DNA of 31,636 bases from a virus, in IMG/VR virus record IMGVR_UViG_3300005253_000533, positions 1-31,636 of that record; one strand, written 5' to 3'. Under the pieces are notes generated by a model. The model ran no database searches, was not told where the DNA came from, and was given only the letters and a program-made list of their open reading frames with translations. How positions within the stretch are numbered: position 1 is the first letter of the stretch; every line of letters starts with the position of its first letter. A program made the translations under genes and the position numbers. Positions 5,797 to 12,609 of this stretch are shown in pieces.

Positions 5797-6429
5797 ATGA
5801 GTAAAGAATACCATAAAATAAATTCAATCTTTAAAAGGGATGAAAAGACAAAAGGATTTACAAAGGAATATTCCCTTCCAGAGTTTGAATTTTTAAAAGA
5901 TAATCTTTGGGAATTTACAGAAAAGATAGATGGGACTAATGTAAGAATTATTTGGGATGATGAGGAATTGAAATTTGGAGGAAAAACTGATAATGCACAA
6001 ATGCCTATGAAGTTATTAGAAAAGTTACAGAGCATTTTTACAAAGGATAAGATGAAAGAATTTTTCCCAGATGGAAGGGTTTGTTTATATGGGGAAGGAT
6101 TTGGAGTTAAAATTCAATCAGGTGGAAAGTATATCCAAGATGGGGTTGATTTTATTTTATTTGATGTGTTGATTGATGGTTGGTGGTTAAATAGAAATTC
6201 AGTAGAAGATATTTCTAATAAATTAGAAATAAAGATTGTAAAGTTAATTGGTGAAGGGAATTTAAATGATGCTATTGAAATTTCTAAAAAGGGATTTAAT
6301 TCAGAATTTGGAGAGTTCATTGCAGAGGGAATAGTTTTGAGACCAAAGGTTCAATTATTCTCAAGAAATGGAAATAGGATAATTTCAAAAATTAAGTATA
6401 AAGATAAATTTCATGAGGAGAATTCGTAA
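5797..6429 (+). CDS. Minimal RNA ligase (Rnl2-like nucleotidyltransferase)
   Basis: The product has 210 residues. Motif I is EKIDGTN with the adenylated lysine at K43. LYGEGFG and VDFILFDVLIDGWWL supply motifs III/IIIa, EGIVLRP (about 178-184) motif IV, and SKIKYKDKF near the C-terminus motif V. These are the nucleotidyltransferase motifs of the RNA ligase/mRNA-capping/DNA ligase superfamily, and the order and IKYKDKF ending favour the Rnl2 RNA ligases. It is much shorter than T4 Rnl2 (334 aa), so it is essentially the catalytic domain alone. Phage RNA ligases repair tRNAs cut by host anticodon nucleases, so an anti-defence or RNA-repair role is a reasonable inference. Confidence 0.85.
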   Translation: MSKEYHKINSIFKRDEKTKGFTKEYSLPEFEFLKDNLWEFTEKIDGTNVRIIWDDEELKFGGKTDNAQMPMKLLEKLQSIFTKDKMKEFFPDGRVCLYGEGFGVKIQSGGKYIQDGVDFILFDVLIDGWWLNRNSVEDISNKLEIKIVKLIGEGNLNDAIEISKKGFNSEFGEFIAEGIVLRPKVQLFSRNGNRIISKIKYKDKFHEENS

Positions 6430-6441
6430 AATTTACATAAA

Positions 6442-6720
6442 ATGAATAAAATAAAAGAAAAAGTTTTGAAAGATTTAAATAAGGTTATTAGTGATAAATA
6501 TCCTATTGACTTTTTTTGGGCAAGAAAAGGAGTTGAATTTACCCTTGCTGAAGTTGAGAAAGTTATTGATGAATTAGATGGTTTATATTTTAGTTACGGA
6601 AATAGTATTGATGATTGTTTAAATGATAAAGATTATAAAAAAACTAAAGAATTACTTGAAGAATTTTATCAGAGATATAGAAAGATAAAACAAAAACTCT
6701 CGGAGGAAAAAGGAAAATGA
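6442..6720 (+). CDS. Helical hypothetical protein (92 aa)
   Basis: The frame runs from ATG 6442 to an ATGA overlap with the next gene. Predicted to be almost all helix, with a charged C-terminal coil (YRKIKQKLSEEKGK). No cysteines, signal or membrane segment. It follows the RNA ligase closely. Function unknown. Confidence 0.6.
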   Translation: MNKIKEKVLKDLNKVISDKYPIDFFWARKGVEFTLAEVEKVIDELDGLYFSYGNSIDDCLNDKDYKKTKELLEEFYQRYRKIKQKLSEEKGK

Positions 6721-6947
6721 ATAAAGAAGAAATAATTAATTTATTGAAATCAAGAATAAAAACTTGTTACAGAGACTTACTTTTCGCAAGAAGTCAAAAG
6801 GGATATAGGAAGGATTGGATAGAAGGTTTTAGAAGTAGATTAGATGAATTAATTTTAGTATATCATCAAATTTATGATATTTCTTTTGTAGATGCTTGTG
6901 AGGAATTAAATATTAATTATAAAGATGTGAATACGGAGGACGCTTAA
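6717..6947 (+). CDS. Helical hypothetical protein (76 aa)
   Basis: ATGA coupled to the previous gene, with CTCGGAGG upstream. Helical, with the motif RSQKGYRKDWIEGFRSRLDE. It ends NTEDA, with GGACGC at its 3' end 18 nt before the next ATG, a boundary sequence that recurs in the 12.6-13.5 kb gene string. Function unknown. Confidence 0.6.
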   Translation: MNKEEIINLLKSRIKTCYRDLLFARSQKGYRKDWIEGFRSRLDELILVYHQIYDISFVDACEELNINYKDVNTEDA

Positions 6948-6955
6948 TTTTTCAA

Positions 6956-7372
6956 ATGGGAATAAAAATGAAAGAACAATTAAAATTAGCAGAAGAAATT
7001 GCAAGAGAAGTTCATGAATGTCAAAAAAGACCAATTGGAAAAGATGATTATATAAATCACCCAATGAGAGTAGCTGAAAGATTTGAAGATGATTCTTTAA
7101 AAATAGTTGCTTGGTTACATGATGTCTTAGAAGATTCAGATTTAGAATTTAAAGATTTGGTTGAAAGAGGAATTGATTATTACTTATGCCAAGTTATAGA
7201 TTATCTTACAAGAGAAAAAGACCAAAATTATATAGATTATATTTTAGGAATAAAAGAAAATGAAGATGCAATCAAAGTAAAAATTGCTGATTTAATGGAT
7301 AACTTATCAGATTTAAAAAATGGAAATATGAGAGACAAATATATTTTGGCTCTTCATATACTTCGTAATTGA
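6956..7372 (+). CDS. HD-domain hydrolase resembling small alarmone hydrolases
   Basis: The product has 138 residues. INHPMRVAE supplies the first metal-binding His, AWLHDVLEDS the HD pair, and VKIADLMDNLSDL the distal Asp of the RelA/SpoT-type hydrolase signature, with a Tyr-rich YIDYILGIKENEDAIK helix before it. The length fits single-domain Mesh1/SAH enzymes, which remove pyrophosphate from (p)ppGpp or phosphate from NADPH. No synthetase domain is present. In a virus it could degrade an alarm nucleotide made by the host in defence or starvation. The substrate is not readable from sequence. ATG 6956 is used; an alternative ATG lies four codons in. Confidence 0.8.
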   Translation: MGIKMKEQLKLAEEIAREVHECQKRPIGKDDYINHPMRVAERFEDDSLKIVAWLHDVLEDSDLEFKDLVERGIDYYLCQVIDYLTREKDQNYIDYILGIKENEDAIKVKIADLMDNLSDLKNGNMRDKYILALHILRN

Positions 7373-7387
7373 TTTAAATTAAGAACA

Positions 7388-7852
7388 ATGAAAACAATAC
7401 AAAGAAGACCAATACTTTACAAACTAACTAAACAACAAAAAAAATGGAGAGATACAAACTGTTGTCCTATTTGTGGATTACATGAATCTAAATGGAAGAG
7501 AAGAACTGACTGGAGATGTTGTTCGGTTAAATGCACAGAGAAGTTTTCAAAAGTAGTGGTTTTTATATGGCAATTTTTTAAATTAGACGCTTTTAAAAGA
7601 GATAATTATTCTTGTGTGAAATGTGAATATAAACCAACACAAGAGACTTATGAAGGAAAAATTATTCCAGATACATCTAAATTAATTGGAGACCATATTA
7701 AACCAATTGCTATTGGTGGAGAAGAATATAATTTAAAAAATGTTCAAACACTTTGTATTAAGTGCAACAAAATTAAAACTAAGAAAGATATGAAAGATAT
7801 TGTTTTTTATAGAAAACAACATAAATCACAAACTAAAATAAATTCACAATAA
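7388..7852 (+). CDS. HNH endonuclease with N-terminal zinc knuckles
   Basis: The product has 154 residues. The N-terminal CCPICG and CCSVKC form a zinc-binding element. The C-terminal part has DNYSCVKC, then GDHIKPIAIGGEEYNLKNVQTLC, CIKCNKIKTKKD: the DH of the HNH motif, the central Asn and the closing knuckle. This is a complete ββα-metal nuclease related to the McrA/HNH group. Free-standing HNH proteins in viruses act as homing endonucleases or packaging and recombination nucleases. No intron or split gene is visible here, so a virus-specific role or selfish element are both possible. Confidence 0.85.
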   Translation: MKTIQRRPILYKLTKQQKKWRDTNCCPICGLHESKWKRRTDWRCCSVKCTEKFSKVVVFIWQFFKLDAFKRDNYSCVKCEYKPTQETYEGKIIPDTSKLIGDHIKPIAIGGEEYNLKNVQTLCIKCNKIKTKKDMKDIVFYRKQHKSQTKINSQ

Positions 7853-7859
7853 TATTAAA

Positions 7860-8066
7860 ATGGGAACAAAAAAATGCCAAGTATTTAGTAAGAATGATGA
7901 AGGTTCATTAATGACTTGGATAAGTATTTCAGATAAATGGAATAATCAGAAGATTATAAATTATGTTCAGAAATTAACTGCTGACTTAGAGATGAATATT
8001 ATGTGGATTAAAATTGATGGAAAATATTTAATTGATAATAGAATTAAAAAGGGGAATTCGCCTTAA
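7860..8066 (+). CDS. Hypothetical protein (68 aa)
   Basis: Starts eight bases after the HNH stop. A mixed alpha/beta pattern: WISISDKWNNQKIINYVQKL then MNIMWIKIDGKYLI. No motif I recognise. It ends with TTCGCCTTAA just before the duplicated SHOCT-like gene. Confidence 0.55.
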   Translation: MGTKKCQVFSKNDEGSLMTWISISDKWNNQKIINYVQKLTADLEMNIMWIKIDGKYLIDNRIKKGNSP

Positions 8067-8081
8067 TTTCCAAAATGGTAC

Positions 8082-8249
8082 AAGGAGGTAAAAATAAGAT
8101 GGTATTTAGCAAAACTGTAAAGTCTAAAGTAAAGAAAGAAGTTAAAGAGCTAAGGAAGATTTTAAAGAAAGGAGACATAACTAAATCTGAATTTAATGCA
8201 GAACTTAAATCGTTGAGAAAGTTCCTTAAATAAATAACAAATTATTAAA
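8082..8249 (+). repeat. Duplicated gene cassette, internal copy (partner spans the junction, about 31531-31636 and 1-146)
   Basis: Bases 8090-8183 (94 bp) are identical to the junction copy, from just after the ribosome site through codon 28 of the SHOCT-like gene. The last 50 bp of coding sequence carries seven differences, mostly third-position or conservative. Similarity resumes in the stop and trailing ATAACAAATTATTAAA. Both copies have their own GGAGG site. They are in direct orientation. Confidence 0.9.
8099..8233 (+). CDS. SHOCT-like 44-aa protein, internal copy
   Basis: AAGGAGGT at 8082-8089 lies nine bases before ATG 8099, the best ribosome site nearby; an in-frame ATG at 8075 would precede it. 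The product is basic and helical, with LKKGDITKSEF, and differs from the junction copy at two residues (R29K, K40R by my reading). It lies in the early/accessory half, whereas its twin sits in the late transcript, so the two copies may be expressed at different times. Function unknown. Confidence 0.75.
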   Translation: MVFSKTVKSKVKKEVKELRKILKKGDITKSEFNAELKSLRKFLK

Positions 8250-8297
8250 GGAATATTGTTTGATTTAGTTAGAACAAAATTCATAAAAGTATAGAAA

Positions 8298-8483
8298 ATG
8301 GAACTAAAACCAATAAATTTTAAAGAAAGATTAAAAACACATCCAAAAGATTGTGAAGAAGATGAATGTATTATTTGTGGATATAGAGATTGTCAATATA
8401 AAGAGCCATTACATTATCACCATGATGGATGTCCAGCTTGTTACAATGCTGAAGTAAATAAATCATTGAAGGATTTCGCTTAA
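8298..8483 (+). CDS. Zinc-binding small protein (61 aa)
   Basis: Cysteine and histidine pairs CEEDECIICG, LHYHHDG and CPAC could hold one or two zinc ions. The rest is polar. The 64-base gap upstream holds the repeat remnant and AT-rich sequence but no clear TATA box. It ends DFA with TTCGCTTAAGGTTTGAAAT, a leader sequence seen again at 8725 and 9267. Function unknown. Confidence 0.65.
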   Translation: MELKPINFKERLKTHPKDCEEDECIICGYRDCQYKEPLHYHHDGCPACYNAEVNKSLKDFA

Positions 8484-8493
8484 GGTTTGAAAT

Positions 8494-8733
8494 ATGAAAA
8501 AAATAAATGAAGAAATTGAGGATATAAAAAAGAGAATTTTTACAAGAAGGAATTTAAAAAAAGCATTCACTGAAAGGGAATTAAAGGAACTAATGATAAA
8601 TGATAATTTTTACAAACCAGAAACTTTGTGGTTTACTAAAGAAATGATTGAATCAGATATTCCAAGGATAATAAAGGTAATTAAAGAGCATTCGTCAAAG
8701 TCCTCAAATAAAAAGGAGACTAAAAAGGTTTGA
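8494..8733 (+). CDS. Helical hypothetical protein (79 aa)
   Basis: Charged helices (INEEIEDIKKRIF, FTERELKELMIND, IPRIIKVIKEH) and a Ser/Lys-rich tail. A helix-turn-helix is possible but not clear. The tail region carries AAAGTCCTC and the GGAGACTAAAAAGG leader shared with the gene at 9278. Function unknown. Confidence 0.55.
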   Translation: MKKINEEIEDIKKRIFTRRNLKKAFTERELKELMINDNFYKPETLWFTKEMIESDIPRIIKVIKEHSSKSSNKKETKKV

Positions 8734-8746
8734 AAATGGAACAAAA
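8715..8746 (+). repeat. Leader repeat, first copy (second at 9257-9288)
   Basis: Bases 8720-8746 match 9262-9288 exactly over 27 nt, preceded in both by GGAG plus one differing base. Both copies place AAAAAGG before an ATG that starts MEQ. A shorter relative, AAGGTTTGAAATATG, occurs at 8482-8496. Confidence 0.75.
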
Positions 8747-8906
8747 GAATAAGATAAAAGAAGGGAAAATTTATTGTTCAAATTGTGATAAAAATATTTT
8801 ATATGAATATTGTGAATCAGATTTTGATAAAGGATATATTTTGGTTCATTGTTCTGGTTGTAATTCAACTTCAGAAGTTTCGCGAATGTCAGGAGATGAG
8901 AAATGA
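8736..8906 (+). CDS. Zinc-ribbon miniprotein (56 aa)
   Basis: Knuckles YCSNCDKN and HCSGCNST are separated by about 25 residues. The start lies inside the shared leader repeat, so it begins MEQK like the methylase at 9278 (MEQN). The stop is 11 bases from the end of the convergent minus-strand gene. Probably nucleic-acid or protein binding; no named family. Confidence 0.65.
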   Translation: MEQKNKIKEGKIYCSNCDKNILYEYCESDFDKGYILVHCSGCNSTSEVSRMSGDEK

Positions 8907-8917
8907 TTAATATTCAA

Positions 8918-9076
8918 TTATTTGAATTTAGCTTTTGCTGCTTTCAAAGCAGAAGACTTCCTTTTGAAAGTTTTAGATGGAATAGAAGCTTGAAAAACTC
9001 CTTTAAGTGTTCTCCCAATAAGATACCTTTTACCATCAGTAGTTTGTATCTTCCTTACAGCTGGTTTAGATACCAT
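8918..9076 (-). CDS. Small basic protein on the minus strand (52 aa)
   Basis: Read on the minus strand from ATG at 9076. It starts MVSKPAVRKIQTTDGKRYLI, then GRTLKGVFQASIPSKTF, and ends in a Lys/Ala-rich helix (SALKAAKAKFK). The beta-hairpin plus basic tail suggests DNA or RNA binding. It is the only minus-strand gene between 1 and 16.9 kb. The plus-strand frame over this stretch has atypical Phe/Ser/Cys-rich composition and is rejected. A TATTTAAA element 28 nt upstream fits a leaderless transcript. It may be a regulator or a recent insertion. Confidence 0.65.
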   Translation of the reverse strand: MVSKPAVRKIQTTDGKRYLIGRTLKGVFQASIPSKTFKRKSSALKAAKAKFK

Positions 9077-9096
9077 ATTAATACAACGAATAATAG

Positions 9097-9104
9097 TTTA
9101 AATA
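9097..9104. promoter_or_regulatory. Shared TATA element for divergent genes 9076(-) and 9121(+)
   Basis: TTTAAATA on the plus strand is 24 nt before ATG 9121. The complementary TATTTAAA reads toward ATG 9076 at 28 nt. Neither start has a ribosome site, as expected for leaderless transcripts. One palindromic TTTAAA core could serve both directions. Confidence 0.5.
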
Positions 9105-9120
9105 ATTATTGGTTAAGAAA

Positions 9121-9291
9121 ATGAAAATAAAAATAAAGGATTGGAAAGGGCTTGAAAGATTGTTTAATAGAGATGACCATGAACTGTTTAAAATAATTTG
9201 TGTTAGTTTTTATGATAATAAACTTGAAAGCGTAGAATTTGAAAAGGATACAAACAGGAGGCTAAAAAGGTTTGAAAATGGAACAAAATAA
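9121..9291 (+). CDS. Hypothetical protein (56 aa)
   Basis: ATG 9121 is preferred to a TTG at 9109 because of the promoter spacing. Alternating strand and helix: MKIKIKDWKGLERLFN, then FKIICVSFYDNKLESVEFE. Its last ten codons are read through the leader repeat shared with 8715-8746, overlapping the methylase start by 14 bases. Function unknown. Confidence 0.55.
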   Translation: MKIKIKDWKGLERLFNRDDHELFKIICVSFYDNKLESVEFEKDTNRRLKRFENGTK

Positions 9292-10717
9292 ATTAATACA
9301 AGGTGATTGTATTGAAGAGATGAATAAGTTAGAAGAAAACTCAGTAGATGCAATCATAACAGATCCTCCTTATGGAATTGGATTCATGGGAAAAGAATGG
9401 GATAATTTCAAACCAGAACATATACAAGAGGCCATGGAGAATGATGTAAGACCTAAAAAAGGAATAGCTTCTACAAGAACTTCTAATACAGCAGGAACTT
9501 ATGATTTATCTTTAAATGCTAATCAGAAATTTCAATTATGGTTTAGTCAAGTGGCAACAGAATGTTTAAGAGTTCTAAAGCCAGGAGGATTTCTTTTAAG
9601 TTTCGGTGGAACAAGAACATATCATAGATTAGTTTGTGGAATAGAAGATGCTGGATTTGAAATAAGAGATACAATTATGTGGTTATATGGTTCAGGATTT
9701 CCTAAGAGTTTGAATATTGGAAAGCAGATTGATAAAATTCAAGGAAATGAAAGAGAAGTTATTGGGGAGAAAATTAGGGGAGATGTTGAAAAATCAAAAC
9801 AAGGAGTAACTTTTGCAGGAGCAGACGCCAATAAAAATAATAAAGATATTTTTGGATATGGAAAAGAGATTTTAACAAAAGGAAATTCTGAATGGGAAGG
9901 TTGGGGAACTGCATTCAAACCAGCATGTGAACCAATAGTAGTTGCAAGAAAACCTTTATCTGAAAAGAATGTTGCTTTGAATATTCTCAAATGGGGAACT
10001 GGTGGAATTAATATTGATGAGAGTAGGATTGGGACTGAAGAAAGAACAAATCCTCAAGCAGGTTTTATAAGACGAGGAAGAACAGATGAGGAAGTTTTTG
10101 GTGGTGTTGATAAAAATAAACCAAAAGAAAATGTTTCAGTTCAAGGAAGATTCCCTGCAAACATAATTCTTGATGAAGAAGCAGGAAAAATGTTAGATGA
10201 ACAAGCTCCATTAACAGGTGCATTTGCCCCAGTAAAATCAGGACAGAAAGGATTTGGTGGAGAGATTTATGGAAAATATGAATCAGGTGGAGATGATGGA
10301 AAAACATTTCATAATGAGAAATTACAAGGAGCATCAAGATTCTTTTATTGTGCTAAGGCAAGTAAAAGTGAAAGGAATTATGGTTGTGAAGAATTAGAAA
10401 AGAAAGAAAAATCAGGAAGTTACAAATTTAGAGAAGATGGAAGTTTAGATGGAAAGCCAACACAAGCCAAAGCTAACACACATCCAACAGTAAAACCAAT
10501 TAAGTTAATGGAATATTTAGTTAAGTTAATAAGTAAAAAAGGAGCAACAATACTTGACCCTTTCTTAGGAAGTGGAACTACTGCAATTGCTTGTCTAAAG
10601 AATAACCGTAAGTTCATTGGAATTGAAAAAGAAAATGAGTATGTTAAAATATCAAACGCAAGAATTAAACCTTATTTAGAACAAAGGACGCTTATGTCCT
10701 CTGAAAAGAAAAAATGA
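9278..10717 (+). CDS. DNA amino-methyltransferase (DPPY, N6-adenine or N4-cytosine)
   Basis: The product has 479 residues from ATG 9278. QGDCIEEMNKL, then catalytic DPPYG (29-33), come before the SAM-binding FLGSGTTAIA (about 429-438), the beta-class order. HPTVKPIKLMEYL precedes the SAM loop as in YhdJ/Dam-like solitary methylases. A long insert between them (about 150-400) probably carries target recognition. DPPY does not by itself separate N6-adenine from N4-cytosine. It is the second DNA methylase of the genome, and with no cognate nuclease it probably protects viral DNA or marks it. The gene carries GGACGC 28 nt before the next start. Confidence 0.9.
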   Translation: MEQNKLIQGDCIEEMNKLEENSVDAIITDPPYGIGFMGKEWDNFKPEHIQEAMENDVRPKKGIASTRTSNTAGTYDLSLNANQKFQLWFSQVATECLRVLKPGGFLLSFGGTRTYHRLVCGIEDAGFEIRDTIMWLYGSGFPKSLNIGKQIDKIQGNEREVIGEKIRGDVEKSKQGVTFAGADANKNNKDIFGYGKEILTKGNSEWEGWGTAFKPACEPIVVARKPLSEKNVALNILKWGTGGINIDESRIGTEERTNPQAGFIRRGRTDEEVFGGVDKNKPKENVSVQGRFPANIILDEEAGKMLDEQAPLTGAFAPVKSGQKGFGGEIYGKYESGGDDGKTFHNEKLQGASRFFYCAKASKSERNYGCEELEKKEKSGSYKFREDGSLDGKPTQAKANTHPTVKPIKLMEYLVKLISKKGATILDPFLGSGTTAIACLKNNRKFIGIEKENEYVKISNARIKPYLEQRTLMSSEKKK

Positions 10718-11277
10718 GTATTCAAACAGAAATAAGGATAAATAAAATGAAACAAATGTTAGAAGAAGGGAAAACATTAGAAGTTGGAATAGGAGAAAAC
10801 AGAGTAAAAGAAGGTAAAAGAATAACTCTTGATTGTGTTGAAAAATATAAACCTAATTTACTTTGTGATCTGAATGAAGAGGCCATACCTTTGGATGATG
10901 GAACAGTCAAGGTAGTTATTGCAGGAGAAGTTTTAGAACATTTACAAAATCCTTTTAATGTTGTTAGAGAATTTTATAGAGTTTTAAAACCAAATGGAAT
11001 TCTTATTATTTCTGTTCCAAATGTTTGTTCTTTAGTAAATAGAATAAATATGCTTTTAGGAAAATTACCATTACATTGTGCTAAAGCTTTTGATGAAGTT
11101 ACACCTGAAAGACACATAGTTGATTTTAATTTAAGAAGTTTAAAAGAAGTTATAGAGAAAGCAGGATTTGAAATAGAGGAAGTAACTTCAAACGGATTAA
11201 TAACAAATGGAATCCTTATAACTAAATATATCCCTACAAGTTGGGGAGAAACATTAATAATAAAGGCAAGAAAATGA
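10714..11277 (+). CDS. Class I SAM-dependent methyltransferase, copy 1
   Basis: The product has 187 residues. A degenerate motif I (LEVGIGEN), LLCDLNEEAIPLDDGTV, then GEVLEHLQNPFNVVREFYR and VLKPNG are features of the Methyltransf_11 group. This group acts on small molecules, lipids, sugars or proteins rather than DNA. A clear paralogue is at 15899-16480. Motif I is shorter than usual (GIGE rather than GxGxG), yet the SAM acidic residue (CDLN) is present. ATGA-coupled to the DNA methylase. The substrate is unknown; modification of surface glycans is one possibility. Confidence 0.8.
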   Translation: MSIQTEIRINKMKQMLEEGKTLEVGIGENRVKEGKRITLDCVEKYKPNLLCDLNEEAIPLDDGTVKVVIAGEVLEHLQNPFNVVREFYRVLKPNGILIISVPNVCSLVNRINMLLGKLPLHCAKAFDEVTPERHIVDFNLRSLKEVIEKAGFEIEEVTSNGLITNGILITKYIPTSWGETLIIKARK

Positions 11278-11304
11278 ATTCATACAAGTCCTCAAGAGAG
11301 AAAA

Positions 11305-11577
11305 ATGAAAATAAAGAATAAAGACAAAAAGAAAATACTTGAATTTCATAATTTAGTTGTAAAGGGATTGGTTAATGGATTAACTCATACAAATAGAGAT
11401 GGGAGAAATGAAGATATTGAATGGGTTAGAAAAAGATTAATGTTATGGGAATCTTTTGGGAGAACAGTTTTTGATTTTATTATTGGTCTAAATGATTATA
11501 GTTATTCTCTCAAAGACTTAGAGAGAGTTGCAAAAGAGGGTTATTCACACAAGTCCTCTAAGGGGAAATCACAATGA
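11305..11577 (+). CDS. Helical hypothetical protein (90 aa)
   Basis: Mostly helical, with HTNRDGRNEDIEWVRKRLML in the middle and a KSSKGKSQ tail. Preceded by ACAAGTCCTCAAGAGAG, and its own end carries ACAAGTCCTCTAAGGGG before the next start, so neighbouring genes share a boundary sequence. Function unknown. Confidence 0.55.
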   Translation: MKIKNKDKKKILEFHNLVVKGLVNGLTHTNRDGRNEDIEWVRKRLMLWESFGRTVFDFIIGLNDYSYSLKDLERVAKEGYSHKSSKGKSQ

Positions 11578-11855
11578 AAATAGAGTTTAGAATAGCAAGA
11601 GGGAATGTTAAAGATTGGAAAGAGATAAGAATTACAAAAGATGGAAATTCTAATCTTATTTGTAAAGAACATAAATTAAGTTGTGAAAGATGGTTAGGGT
11701 TTTGTAAAAAGGAGATTAATAATCCTTATTTTTGGAGAAATAGAAAGGTTTCATTAAGTCAGAATGTAGAAAGATTAATTTATAACATTCAAGAAAAAAT
11801 AAAAGATTTAGAAGAAGCAATTAAACATTATGAGGATAACGAGATAAGTTCGTAA
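11574..11855 (+). CDS. Hypothetical protein (93 aa)
   Basis: ATGA overlap with the previous gene. The N-terminal strand (MKIEFRIARG) and three cysteines (ICKEHKLSC, GFCKK) may bind metal. The C-terminal coil (IQEKIKDLEEAIKHYED) suggests oligomerisation. It ends the operon that starts near 9121. Function unknown. Confidence 0.55.
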   Translation: MKIEFRIARGNVKDWKEIRITKDGNSNLICKEHKLSCERWLGFCKKEINNPYFWRNRKVSLSQNVERLIYNIQEKIKDLEEAIKHYEDNEISS

Positions 11856-11884
11856 TTGTTCCCTTTTCTGTTCAAGTCAATAAG

Positions 11885-11892
11885 TATATAAA
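11885..11892 (+). promoter_or_regulatory. TATA box for the RHH regulator operon
   Basis: TATATAAA lies 32 nt before ATG 11917. There is no ribosome site between them, so a leaderless or near-leaderless transcript is expected. The 61-base gap before ATG 11917 is one of few inside this half of the genome. Confidence 0.55.
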
Positions 11893-11916
11893 GGTTATAT
11901 TCCTTACATAATCAAG

Positions 11917-12060
11917 ATGGTAAGAAAAAAAGAGACAAAAAAAGAGTACACGACGATAGAAGTAAAAAAGACAACAAGAGATAAGTTAAAAAATCTTTTA
12001 AAATTTCCACATTTAAGTTATGATTCTTTAATAAATAAATTAATAGGAAAGAAAAAATGA
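11917..12060 (+). CDS. Ribbon-helix-helix DNA-binding protein (47 aa)
   Basis: YTTIEVKKTTRDKLKNLL then YDSLINKLIG is the archaeal RHH pattern (T-T-I-x-V, T-R-x-x-L, SYDxxI), preceded by a basic KKETKK arm. RHH dimers bind operator DNA through the first strand. As first gene behind its own promoter it may repress this operon or act as an antitoxin-like regulator. No toxin partner is evident next to it. It overlaps the next gene by four bases. Confidence 0.75.
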   Translation: MVRKKETKKEYTTIEVKKTTRDKLKNLLKFPHLSYDSLINKLIGKKK

Positions 12061-12431
12061 CACCAATTGAAAAACAAATATTAGAAAATCAAAAATCAAT
12101 AATGTTTACTCTTAGAGATAGTCTTGAAAATGAAGAAATACATACAAATAATTTTAATATTTTAAATAAAAATATTGAGATAACAAAGTATTTACTAAAC
12201 CCAACCAAAGAAGAAAATGCTTGTGATATGAGGGAAACAAAAGGTTGTGGGAAAATGTTCTGTTTAGTTTGTGATGAGGAAGATAAATTACATAGTGCTT
12301 ATTGTTCAAAACATCAGAGAAGTACACATTATATTTGTGGAGAAGATAATAAAGGTGCAATTCAAATATGTGATAAATGTGCAAAGAAATTGGATGTACA
12401 AGAAGAAAGAGGTGTAAAGAATGCCAACTGA
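12057..12431 (+). CDS. Cys/His-rich zinc protein (124 aa)
   Basis: A helical N-terminal half is followed by a C-terminal zinc module: GCGKMFCLVCDEED, AYCSKH, YICGED, ICDKCAKK. Seven or eight Cys and two His could form a two-zinc cross-brace (treble-clef or RING-like). No enzyme signature. It starts the run of tiny genes that extends to 14.4 kb. Confidence 0.6.
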   Translation: MTPIEKQILENQKSIMFTLRDSLENEEIHTNNFNILNKNIEITKYLLNPTKEENACDMRETKGCGKMFCLVCDEEDKLHSAYCSKHQRSTHYICGEDNKGAIQICDKCAKKLDVQEERGVKNAN

Positions 12432-12609
12432 GAAAATTTATCTGAAAGTTATTCAGGCAAGTAAAGAACTTATTGATTTGGGTCTTAATGGATGGCAAAC
12501 AGAATTAACAATAACAAATAAAAAGAAAAAGATAAAAACAGATGTTAAAATTATTTTTGAATTAAAGAAGAAGAGTTACGTAGAAGGCAAAAAAGGAGAA
12601 GGGAAATGA
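12421..12609 (+). CDS. Small beta-rich protein (62 aa)
   Basis: Starts within the end of the previous gene. Strands LTITNKKKKIKTDVKIIFEL form a likely beta-hairpin. Ends KKGEGK, the first member of a series of genes whose last codons and ribosome site look alike (GGAGAAGGGAAATGA). Function unknown. Confidence 0.55.
   Translation: MPTEKIYLKVIQASKELIDLGLNGWQTELTITNKKKKIKTDVKIIFELKKKSYVEGKKGEGK

Noticed and set aside
8903-9124. Plus-strand 73-codon frame opposite the minus-strand gene
   Set aside because: Its product is Phe/Ser/Cys/Arg-rich and unlike any neighbour, while the minus-strand frame has a basic, well-formed product, a TATA element and a typical MV start.
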